A stretch of 64,000 bases of DNA, taken from contig NZ_CP156082.1 of the NCBI RefSeq assembly GCF_039830145.1, positions 2,622,001-2,686,000 of the forward strand, given 5' to 3'. Within the stretch, counting starts at the first letter, position 1; every line of letters starts with the position of its first letter. The translations under genes and the position numbers were made by a program. This document shows positions 17,377 through 24,963 of the stretch, piece after piece. The notes below the pieces were generated by a model. It had not been told where the DNA came from. It did no database searches and was given only the letters and a program-made list of their open reading frames with translations. This DNA comes from Croceibacterium sp. TMG7-5b_MA50 (lineage in GTDB: Bacteria; Pseudomonadota; Alphaproteobacteria; Sphingomonadales; Sphingomonadaceae).

Positions 17377-18972
17377 TCAGTCTCGGACCATGGCCTGCAG
17401 GGTGGCGATACGGTCCGCCTCGTGCACCGGCTTGTCCCAGCGGATGCGATGAATGCGCGGGAAGCGCATGGCTAGGCCCGATTTATGCCGCTTGCTGGCG
17501 TGGATGGAATCGAACGCCACCTCGAACACCAGGCTGCGATCCGTCTCCCGCACGGGTCCGAAGCGGTTCACCGTGTGCTGCCTGACATGCCGGTCGAGAC
17601 GCTTCAGCTCCTCGTCCGTGAAGCCCGAATAGGCCTTGCCCACGGGCAGCAGCTCCGCCCCCTGATCCGGGTCGCCATCCCAGCAACCGAACGTGTAGTC
17701 GCTGTAGAAGCTCGCCCGCCGGCCGCTGCCGCGCTGCGCGTACATCAGCACGCAATCGACCAGCAGCGGATCGCGCTTCCACTTGTACCACAGGCCGGTG
17801 CGGCGTCCGGCGACGTAGGGGCTGTCGCGCTTCTTCAGCATGACCCCCTCGATCGCGTCGTCGCGCGTCCCTTCGCGGATGGTGGCGAGGTGGGCGAAGT
17901 GGTCGGCGGCGATCACCGCGCTGATGTCGAACCGGTCGGCCGGCAGCCGCGTCAGCAGCGCTTCCAGCGCGGCACGCCGTTCGCTCCACGGCCGCTCGCG
18001 CAGATCCTCCCCATCCAGCTGCAGCACGTCGTACAGGCGCACGAAAGCGGGGTAGTCGGCCAGCATCTTCGCAGTCACGCTCTTGCGGCCGAGCCGCTGT
18101 TGCAGCGCGTTGAAGCTAGCCGCGCCGCCCTCTTCCCCGCCCTGATGCGTGCCGCGCACCAGCAATTCGCCGTCAAGCACGGCGGGGATCGTCAGCGCGT
18201 CGGCCATTTCGGGGAAGGTGCCGGTGATGTCCTCACCCCCGCGCGAATAGAGCCGCGTCTCGCCACCGGCATGGGCGAGCTGCACGCGGATGCCGTCCCA
18301 CTTCCATTCGGCCACATAGTCGACAAGATCGAGCTCAAGCTCCTCCAGCGGGTGGGCCAGCATGAACGGGCGGAACAGCGGCAGGGCGCCGGTATCGGGC
18401 GGGGGCGCGCCGTTCGCCGCCCAGTCGAACAACGGCGCATACGGGGCGGGGATGGCGTGCCAGTATTCCTCCACTTCCTCGATGCTGACACCGAAGGCTT
18501 GCGCAAAGGCGGTCTTGGCGAGGCGCGCGGACACCCCGACGCGCATGGCTCCGGTCGCGAGTTTCAGCAGGGCGTAGCGACCATCCGCGTCCAGCCGGTC
18601 GAGCAGCCTGGGCAGTTCGGTCGCGACACTGGCGCGGGTCATCAGTCGCAGCAGGTCCACCGCCTCGCCGACGGTGGGTGGCGGCGCGGTGCGGGCCAGC
18701 GGCTCCGGCCATAGCAGGCTCGCGGTCTCCGCCGTGTCGCCCACGAAGTCGCGGCTGAGCGTCCACAGCACCGGATCGACCCGGTCGTGCAGCAGGTTGC
18801 GGATGGTGGAGGATTTCACCGCCGGGAAGTCCAGCCCCTCCGTCAGGGCGGCCAGCGCCCAGCCGCGGTCGGGATCGGGCGTGGCGCGCAGGTAATCGGC
18901 CACCAGCGCCAGCTTCGCATTGCGGCTGGTGGTGTAGACCAGCGCATCGATCAGGGCGGCGAACTCCTCCAC
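17377..18972 (-). CDS. ATP-dependent DNA ligase, cisplatin damage-response type
   Basis: A 531-residue ATP-dependent ligase. The adenylation motif KWDGIR (lysine near residue 223) is present, with the downstream RGGEDITG and DGELL motifs, then an OB-fold C-terminus containing the GLWYKWKRD segment. An N-terminal alpha-helical DNA-binding domain precedes it. This is the bacterial ligase class found with a metallo-beta-lactamase exonuclease in damage-response clusters (the TIGR04120 type). The GTG start at 18972 lies three bases after the stop of the exonuclease gene, so the two are an operon. The helicase and phosphoesterase that often complete the set are not adjacent. Confidence 0.9.
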   Translation of the reverse strand: MEEFAALIDALVYTTSRNAKLALVADYLRATPDPDRGWALAALTEGLDFPAVKSSTIRNLLHDRVDPVLWTLSRDFVGDTAETASLLWPEPLARTAPPPTVGEAVDLLRLMTRASVATELPRLLDRLDADGRYALLKLATGAMRVGVSARLAKTAFAQAFGVSIEEVEEYWHAIPAPYAPLFDWAANGAPPPDTGALPLFRPFMLAHPLEELELDLVDYVAEWKWDGIRVQLAHAGGETRLYSRGGEDITGTFPEMADALTIPAVLDGELLVRGTHQGGEEGGAASFNALQQRLGRKSVTAKMLADYPAFVRLYDVLQLDGEDLRERPWSERRAALEALLTRLPADRFDISAVIAADHFAHLATIREGTRDDAIEGVMLKKRDSPYVAGRRTGLWYKWKRDPLLVDCVLMYAQRGSGRRASFYSDYTFGCWDGDPDQGAELLPVGKAYSGFTDEELKRLDRHVRQHTVNRFGPVRETDRSLVFEVAFDSIHASKRHKSGLAMRFPRIHRIRWDKPVHEADRIATLQAMVRD

Positions 18973-18975
18973 GCC

Positions 18976-19980
18976 TCAGTCGTCCTCGTCCTCGTAGCCG
19001 ACCAGCGCCAGGGCGCGGGCGCGGCGTTGGTGGAGCTGGCACCAGCGCAGCAGCGCCTCCTCCCGCCCGTGGGTGATCCAGCTTTCGTAGGGGTTCACCT
19101 CCTCGATCGTCCGGATCAGTTCGGGCCAGTCGGCATGGTCCGATATGACCAGCGGCAGCTCCACCCCCCGTTGCCGGGCCCGCTGCCGCACACGCATCCA
19201 GCCGCTGGCCATGGCGGTGACGGGATCGGGCAGGCGGCGGCTCCACCGATCGTTCAGGGCGGAAGGCGGGCACATCACCACGCGGCCGCGCATCTCCTCC
19301 TTCTTCGCGTCGCTGACCAGGCGCAACTCGCCAAGATCGATGCCCCAGTCCTGGTACAGCCGGCACATGCGTTCGAGTGCACCATGGAGGTAGACGGGTT
19401 CGTGATGCCCGGCGCGGCGCAATTCGGCGATGACCCGCTGCGCCTTGCCCAGGGCGTAGGCGCCGACCAGCACGCAGGAATCCGGCTGCGCGTCCAGCCG
19501 GGCGATCAGCTTCGCCATCTCCTCCGCGATGGGCGGATGATGGAACACCGGGAGGCCGAAGGTCGCCTCCGTGATGAAGATGTCACAGGGCGTGACCTGA
19601 AACGGTGGACAGGTCGGGTCGTCGCGCCGCTTGTAGTCGCCCGTGACGATCACCCGTTCGCCGGCATGTTCCAAGAGGATTTGCGCGCTGCCCAGGACAT
19701 GGCCCGCCGGCAGGTAGGTCGCATCAACGCCGCCGGGCAGCCGGATTGTTTCCCCGCATTCGACCGGCACGGCGCCTTCGCGCGTGTTGTAGCGCAGGTC
19801 CATGATGGCGAGCGTCGCCGGGGTGGCGACCGTCTGCCCGTGGCCGCCGCGCGCATGATCGGCGTGGCCGTGCGTCACCAGCGCATGTGGCACTTCTCGC
19901 GCGGGATCGATCCAGCAATCGGCGGGCACGACATGGATGCCCCACGGCTCCGGCCGGATCCACGAGAAGTTGGCGGGCAT
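18976..19980 (-). CDS. Ligase-associated DNA damage response exonuclease
   Basis: A 334-residue metallo-beta-lactamase/beta-CASP family nuclease. The metal motif HGHADHA lies near residue 41, followed by the conserved TGDYK segment (near residue 119) and a late HADW segment. It is the usual partner of the ATP-dependent ligase class encoded immediately downstream (the TIGR04122 type) and would trim DNA ends before sealing. The ATG at 19980 was chosen: it follows the GGGGGT ribosome site, and homologues start with a similar segment leading to WIDP. A short hairpin covers part of this ribosome site. Confidence 0.88.
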   Translation of the reverse strand: MPANFSWIRPEPWGIHVVPADCWIDPAREVPHALVTHGHADHARGGHGQTVATPATLAIMDLRYNTREGAVPVECGETIRLPGGVDATYLPAGHVLGSAQILLEHAGERVIVTGDYKRRDDPTCPPFQVTPCDIFITEATFGLPVFHHPPIAEEMAKLIARLDAQPDSCVLVGAYALGKAQRVIAELRRAGHHEPVYLHGALERMCRLYQDWGIDLGELRLVSDAKKEEMRGRVVMCPPSALNDRWSRRLPDPVTAMASGWMRVRQRARQRGVELPLVISDHADWPELIRTIEEVNPYESWITHGREEALLRWCQLHQRRARALALVGYEDEDD

Positions 19981-19984
19981 ACCC

Positions 19985-20001
19985 CCTGCCAATGTGGCAG
20001 G
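19985..20001. repeat. Hairpin next to exonuclease ribosome site
   Basis: CCTGCC-AATGT-GGCAGG forms a six-base stem. On the minus-strand transcript the 3' arm runs directly into the G-rich ribosome site of the exonuclease gene. It could act as the terminator of the alpha-glucuronidase gene or limit translation of the exonuclease gene. Confidence 0.4.
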
Positions 20002-20021
20002 AGGTACGAGGTTCCTGCCGG

Positions 20022-22145
20022 TCAGTCCGGGTGGCCGGGCGCGTAAGGGTAGGCGAGCGACTGGTAATATTCGAGCGGATGGGCCGGCGCCGCTGCCCCC
20101 GCCGGCAGCGGCAGGCCGTTCAGCGACTGCCAGTAGGCGATGCTGGCATCGCGCCATTCGGTCGCGTCACGCTGCTGGATTGCCAAAAAGGCGTCGGTCT
20201 GCGCGTGCCGTTCCGGATCGACCAGCGGCGCGAGCGTCTGCCATTGGCGGCGCATGTCCGCCACCCCGGCCACGCCCCGATCGTACCGGGCGACCAGCGT
20301 GCCCCACAGGCTTTCGCCATCGGCCATCTGCCAGTCCCACGGCAGGTGGTGGAACCACAGCAGGTCCTCCACCGGGGTGGTGCGCGGGTCGGCGTAGCGG
20401 GCGGCGACCGGCGCGGCATATTGCGCCACCGCATTGCTGCCGCTTGCCGTCCGGTCGAAGCCGATGCCCTGCCGGTCCGCGCGGTGATAATAGACCGGGT
20501 TCCATTCCGGCCGCGCCAGATCCGCCACCCATGGCGCCGGCCCGTGATGGTGGCCGGTGCCCATCAGGTGCGCCAGGCCGAGCGGAGTCATGTAATCGAC
20601 CACATATTCGCGCGAGGCCATCATCATCGCGGTGACGGGCTGCACCAGCGCGGGATCGGGCGTGAAGGTCAGCGCCGCCCACTCGCGTGCGATCGCCTCC
20701 GCCGACAAAGTGTGATCCCAGGCCAGTCGGCCGAAGGCGTACCAGTTCGCCTGATCGAAGGTGGAGCCGGACCAGTCGCGGTCCGCGCCGATATTTGCGA
20801 CCCCGGCAATGCCGGTCAGCCGGTGCCCTTCCAGCGAACCGTCGACCACACGGGCCACCGTGCTGCCCGCCCCTTGCACCATGGTATCGGCGTCCAGCAC
20901 CTCCTCCCACATGGTGCCGAGAAAGGCGAGGTGGGTGTTGTAGCCGAGATATTCCTTGGTGATCTGCACCTCCAGCATCAGCGGCGTCTGTGGCATGGCG
21001 CCGAACAGCGGGTGGAACGGCTCGCGCGGCTGGAAGTCGATCGCGCCGTTCTTGACCTGCACCAGCACGTTATCGGCAAACTGGCCGTCCAGCGGCTTGA
21101 ACTCGGTATAGGCCTGCTTCGCGCGGTCGTCCGGGTCGGTGTCGGCATAGACGAAGGCGCGCCACATCACGATGCCGCCATGCGGCGCCACCGCGCGGGC
21201 CAGCATGTTGGCGCCGTCCGCATGGCTGCGGCCATAATCGCGCGGACCGGGCTGGCCTTCGCTGTTGGCCTTGACCAGGAAGCCGCCGAAATCGGGAATG
21301 GCGCGGTACACCTCCGTCGCCTTCGCATTCCACCATTCCTGCACGCGCGGGTCGAGCGGGTCGGCCGTCGGCAGCCCGCCCAGTTCGACGGGGGCGGAGA
21401 ATCGCGCGGACAGGTAGACCTTGATACCCCAGGGGCGAAACACGTCCGCCAGCGCCGCAGCCTTGGCGATGTAGGGCGCGGTCAGGCTGTCCGCCTTGGC
21501 GTTCACGTTGTTCAGCACCGTGCCGTTGATGCCGAGCGAGGCATTGGCGCGGGCATAGTCGGTGTAGCGCGGGCCGGTATATTCGGGCAGCGTCCACCAG
21601 TCCCAGATGCTTTCGCCGGCATAGCCGCGTTCCACCTGACCATCGAGATTGTCCCAGTGGTTGAGGACCCGCAGGCCGATGCGCGGGGTGGAGGTGAGAT
21701 CGAGGTCGGCGATCCCGGCCGCAGTGCCGAGCTGCCGCAGCAGGGCGAAGGTGCCGTACAGTACTCCGATGTCGCTGTTCGCGGTGACGAGGATCGCGGG
21801 CGAATTGCCCAGTCGCACGGAGCGGACGAGATAGCCCTCCGTGCCCAGGTCAGCGGTCGGCAGGCGCAATGCGGCGATCTCGGCATCGGCACTGGTGGCG
21901 AGCACGATGCGCGGGCCGCGCGTGCGTCCGTCGCCCGCCATTGCGGCAAGGGCGCGGGTCAGCTCCTCCTCCGCCAGGCGCAGGGTGGGGCTGTCGCCGC
22001 GCCGCTCGACCGCGCGCGGCAGGGCGGCGGCATCGGTGACCGGGCGGTAGCGCAGCCATAGATCGTAGCCGTCCTCGGCCCGTGCATGTGCCGGCATCAG
22101 CATCACGCACAGGGCGAACAGCAGCAGCCTGACGCCGTTGAACAT
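20022..22145 (-). CDS. aguA: Alpha-glucuronidase, GH67
   Basis: A 707-residue exported alpha-glucuronidase that removes (4-O-methyl)glucuronic acid from the ends of glucuronoxylan oligosaccharides. GH67 is identified by the segment SEGQPGP...YGRSHADGAN (residues about 290-310), which contains the catalytic glutamate, and by further family segments such as QITKEYLGYNTHL and HHLPWDW. A signal peptide ending near HARA precedes the mature protein, so it acts in the periplasm. The ATG at 22145 was chosen over the longer frame because the signal peptide begins there and GGGAG lies upstream. A LacI-type operator candidate lies 40 bp upstream. Confidence 0.93.
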   Translation of the reverse strand: MFNGVRLLLFALCVMLMPAHARAEDGYDLWLRYRPVTDAAALPRAVERRGDSPTLRLAEEELTRALAAMAGDGRTRGPRIVLATSADAEIAALRLPTADLGTEGYLVRSVRLGNSPAILVTANSDIGVLYGTFALLRQLGTAAGIADLDLTSTPRIGLRVLNHWDNLDGQVERGYAGESIWDWWTLPEYTGPRYTDYARANASLGINGTVLNNVNAKADSLTAPYIAKAAALADVFRPWGIKVYLSARFSAPVELGGLPTADPLDPRVQEWWNAKATEVYRAIPDFGGFLVKANSEGQPGPRDYGRSHADGANMLARAVAPHGGIVMWRAFVYADTDPDDRAKQAYTEFKPLDGQFADNVLVQVKNGAIDFQPREPFHPLFGAMPQTPLMLEVQITKEYLGYNTHLAFLGTMWEEVLDADTMVQGAGSTVARVVDGSLEGHRLTGIAGVANIGADRDWSGSTFDQANWYAFGRLAWDHTLSAEAIAREWAALTFTPDPALVQPVTAMMMASREYVVDYMTPLGLAHLMGTGHHHGPAPWVADLARPEWNPVYYHRADRQGIGFDRTASGSNAVAQYAAPVAARYADPRTTPVEDLLWFHHLPWDWQMADGESLWGTLVARYDRGVAGVADMRRQWQTLAPLVDPERHAQTDAFLAIQQRDATEWRDASIAYWQSLNGLPLPAGAAAPAHPLEYYQSLAYPYAPGHPD

Positions 22146-22184
22146 CCCGTCTTCTCCCACCTCGGTGGCTGTTTGCAGCCTGTT

Positions 22185-22198
22185 TGTTATCGCTAACA
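22185..22198. promoter_or_regulatory. LacI-type operator candidate (aguA / aldo-keto reductase)
   Basis: TGTTATCGCTAACA has perfect five-base arms around a TCGC centre. It lies between the divergent aguA and aldo-keto reductase genes and matches six similar sites in this locus. Confidence 0.65.
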
Positions 22199-22287
22199 GT
22201 TTGGCGGGGGATTGCAATGGCGGTGGCGGAACCATGATCGCCGCCATAGGTCTGATACCTGTCGCACCAACCAGCCGAAGGCCCATC

Positions 22288-23370
22288 ATGAGCAACGCCC
22301 CCTACCAGCCCGCAGCCGATCGCTATGACGGGCGCATGCCCTATCGCCGGTGCGGCCGCAGCGGGCTGGACCTCCCTGCGATCTCACTGGGGCTGTGGCA
22401 GAATTTCGGCGGGACGGACGTGTTCGAGACGGGTCGCGCGATCCTGCGCCGGGCATTCGACCGCGGCGTCACCCATTTCGACCTCGCCAATAATTATGGG
22501 CCACCCTTCGGTTCGGCGGAGGAGAATTTCGGCCGGGTGATGGCGGCGGACTTCGCGGCGCACCGCGATGAGCTGATCATCAGCAGCAAGGCCGGGTGGG
22601 ACATGTGGCCGGGGCCGTATGGCGGGCCATCAGGTAGCCGCAAATATGTGATCGCCAGTTGCGAACAGAGCCTGAAACGCATGGGCCTGGACTATGTCGA
22701 CATCTTCTATTCGCACCGGGTGGACGAAAGCACCCCGCTGGAAGAGACGATGGGCGCGCTGGCGCAGCTACACCGGCAGGGCAAGGCGCTGTATGTCGGC
22801 ATCTCCTCCTACAGCCCTGAACTGACCCGGCAGGCGGCGGCGATCCTGGCGGAGCACAAGGTGCCGCTGCTGATACATCAGCCCAGCTATTCGCTGCTGA
22901 ACCGCTGGATCGAACGCGGGCTGCTGGACACGCTGGACGATCTTGGCGTCGGCTGCATCGCCTTCTCCCCGCTGGCGCAGGGCATGCTGACCGACAAGTA
23001 CCTGGACGGCGTGCCGGCAGGGTCGCGCGCCACCAAGGGCCGGTCACTGCGGGAGGGCTTCCTGTCTGAGGACAATCTGGGCCGTGTCCGCCAACTGGCG
23101 GAAATCGCCGCAGCGCGCGGGCAGAGCCTGGCGCAGATGGCGATCGCCTGGGTCCTGCGCGATCCGCGCGTGACCAGCGCACTGATCGGCGCGCGCAATG
23201 TGGAGCAGCTGGACGACAGCCTCAACGCGCTGAAGCGGGTGGATTTCACCGATGGCGAACTGGCCCGGATCGAAGCGATCGCCGCCGATGGCGGGATCAA
23301 CCTGTGGGAGGTATCGTCGCGGATTACCGAAGTGCCGCAAGCGGGCGGTATGCCGCGCACCGTTTCATAG
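22288..23370 (+). CDS. Aldo/keto reductase, YghZ/Gpr-like
   Basis: A 360-residue NADPH-dependent aldehyde/ketone reductase. It has the (beta/alpha)8 signatures of the family: the FDLANNYG segment (catalytic Asp and Tyr), the ISSKAG lysine and the YSHRVD histidine, and a C-terminal cofactor site (SALIGARNVEQL). Similarity to the YghZ/L-glyceraldehyde-3-phosphate reductase group is suggested by its GGPSGSRKY and WDMWPGPY segments. GAAGG is well placed before the ATG at 22288. It is divergent from aguA and shares the operator candidate, so a role in sugar metabolism, perhaps reducing an aldose, is inferred. Confidence 0.87.
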   Translation: MSNAPYQPAADRYDGRMPYRRCGRSGLDLPAISLGLWQNFGGTDVFETGRAILRRAFDRGVTHFDLANNYGPPFGSAEENFGRVMAADFAAHRDELIISSKAGWDMWPGPYGGPSGSRKYVIASCEQSLKRMGLDYVDIFYSHRVDESTPLEETMGALAQLHRQGKALYVGISSYSPELTRQAAAILAEHKVPLLIHQPSYSLLNRWIERGLLDTLDDLGVGCIAFSPLAQGMLTDKYLDGVPAGSRATKGRSLREGFLSEDNLGRVRQLAEIAAARGQSLAQMAIAWVLRDPRVTSALIGARNVEQLDDSLNALKRVDFTDGELARIEAIAADGGINLWEVSSRITEVPQAGGMPRTVS

Positions 23371-23419
23371 TGTTGCGTGACGGACAGAACGCCTGATTGC
23401 GGGTTGTAATCATGTGCGT

Positions 23420-23458
23420 AGCTGAAAGGATAGCGCGCAAGAGGGCAGCTGAAAGGAT
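23420..23458 (+). repeat. Direct repeat containing ribosome-site sequence
   Basis: AGCTGAAAGGAT occurs twice (23420-23431 and 23447-23458). The second copy supplies the likely AAGGA ribosome site for the small gene at 23465. Confidence 0.5.
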
Positions 23459-23464
23459 GATCGG

Positions 23465-23818
23465 ATGTTGAGGATCATGACCGTTCTGGCGTTCGCCACC
23501 GCCATCACCGGCGTTCCCGCCGCCGCGCAGAACCTGTCGGGGATGAACTCGGCCTACAATTCCGCCGTTGAACTGCAAGGCCTTGGTGGATCAGGCGAGA
23601 CGCCCACTATGCGCGCGATCAAGCTGGAGCGGGCGCGGGCGTTGTACGCCGAAGCCGCCGCCCTGCTGGAACTGGATGGCGGCACGCTTACGCCTGAACA
23701 TGAGACGTATATCCGCGACAAGGCCTGCGACATCATGGGCGGTGCGCGTAAGCAGGGTAATTTCCTGGCTACCTCCGGCTGCGGACGGTTCCGGGAGAGT
23801 GCGCAACCCTCCCGCTGA
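23465..23818 (+). CDS. Small exported protein of unknown function
   Basis: A 117-residue protein with a clear signal peptide ending at AAAQ. The mature part has a helical central region (KLERARALYAEAAALLEL) and two cysteines (in the KACDIM and TSGCGRF segments) that could form a disulfide in the periplasm. I do not recognise a family. It follows the aldo-keto reductase gene by 94 bases and ends three bases from the convergent GH43 gene. Confidence 0.65.
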   Translation: MLRIMTVLAFATAITGVPAAAQNLSGMNSAYNSAVELQGLGGSGETPTMRAIKLERARALYAEAAALLELDGGTLTPEHETYIRDKACDIMGGARKQGNFLATSGCGRFRESAQPSR

Positions 23819-23821
23819 TCC

Positions 23822-24901
23822 TCACCGGAATGGGTCGATCGTGCGGATCGTGCCGTCTGGGTTGTAGGTCAGCTCCGTCACCTTGACGTTGCGCAGCCGC
23901 GTCTCGCCCGACAGCTGCGTATCGGCGTAGAACAGCCACCACTTGCCATTGTGCTCCACGATAGAATGGTGCGTCGTCCAGCCTTCCACCGGCTCCAGAA
24001 TTCGGCCCTGATAGGTGAACGGGCCGTAGGGTGAGGTGCCGGTGGCATAGACCAGGTAATGCGTGTCCCCGGTCGAGTAGCTGAGATAGTACTTGCCGTT
24101 GTACTTGTGCATCCACGCCGCCTCGAAGAAGCGGCGATCGGTGTCGCCGCCCAGGATCGGCTTGCCCGTCTGGTCCACGATCTGCACGTCGCGGGGCGCT
24201 TCCGCGAAGGTCTTCATGCCCGCATCCATGCGCGCGATCTTGGGGCTAAGGGCCGGGCGGTCCGGCTGCTCCAGATCGGTCTTGGACCCGTTCGGCTGGT
24301 AGGTGCCGGTGGCCCAGCGCTGCAATTGCCCGCCCCAGATGCCGCCGAAATACATGTAGCTGGTGCCGTCATCGTCGGTGAACACCGCCGGGTCGATCGA
24401 ATAGCTGCCGGGGATGGGCTGCGGATCGGGGGTGAACGGGCCGGTCGGGCTGTTGGAAGTGGCGACGCCGATGCGGAATACGCCCTGCCGGTCCTTGGCT
24501 GGGAAGTAGAGGTAGTAGGTGCCGTTCTTGAACGCCGCGTCGGGCGCCCACATCTGCCGCTCCGCCCAGGGCACCTGCGCCACGTCCAGCGCGACCGGAT
24601 GGACCGTCACCGGCGCGCCGACCCGGTCCATCGACAGCACGCGGTAATCGCGCATCTCGAAATGTGCGCCGAGGTCATCCTCCGGCGTGGGTCCGTCGAT
24701 GTCGTGGCTGTTGTAGACATACAGCCGCCCATTGAAGACGTGGGCGGAAGGGTCGGCCGTGTAGATCTCGCTCACCAACGGCTGCGACAGGTAGTGGCGA
24801 CCATTCTGCGCCAGCGGCTCGGCATCCTTTTCCGCCGGTGCGTTGGTGCAGGCGGCACACAGGATGGTGGACGCCAGCACGGCGGCGCGGAACAATTGCA
24901 T
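23822..24901 (-). CDS. Glycoside hydrolase family 43 (arabinofuranosidase/xylosidase type)
   Basis: A 359-residue five-bladed propeller glycosidase, probably releasing arabinose or xylose from arabinoxylan fragments. The three GH43 acidic residues are visible: the first Asp in YTADPSAH, the second in SIDPAVFTDDDG, and the Glu in FFEAAWMHK. The N-terminus carries a lipobox-like ILCAAC, so it may be a lipoprotein facing the periplasm or cell surface. The ATG at 24901 was preferred, as it starts the signal. A LacI-type operator candidate lies 25 bp upstream. Exact substrate specificity cannot be told. Confidence 0.9.
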   Translation of the reverse strand: MQLFRAAVLASTILCAACTNAPAEKDAEPLAQNGRHYLSQPLVSEIYTADPSAHVFNGRLYVYNSHDIDGPTPEDDLGAHFEMRDYRVLSMDRVGAPVTVHPVALDVAQVPWAERQMWAPDAAFKNGTYYLYFPAKDRQGVFRIGVATSNSPTGPFTPDPQPIPGSYSIDPAVFTDDDGTSYMYFGGIWGGQLQRWATGTYQPNGSKTDLEQPDRPALSPKIARMDAGMKTFAEAPRDVQIVDQTGKPILGGDTDRRFFEAAWMHKYNGKYYLSYSTGDTHYLVYATGTSPYGPFTYQGRILEPVEGWTTHHSIVEHNGKWWLFYADTQLSGETRLRNVKVTELTYNPDGTIRTIDPFR

Positions 24902-24925
24902 GATGGTCTCTCCCAAGACTTGTTA

Positions 24926-24939
24926 CGATAACGCTAACA
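24926..24939. promoter_or_regulatory. LacI-type operator candidate (GH43)
   Basis: CGATAACGCTAACA; the right half is identical to the sites at 22185 and 44582. It lies in the gap between the stop of the GH3 gene and the start of the GH43 gene, so the GH43 gene may have its own promoter. Confidence 0.6.
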
Positions 24940-24963
24940 CCTGTCGGACGGTGGGTGCAAGCA

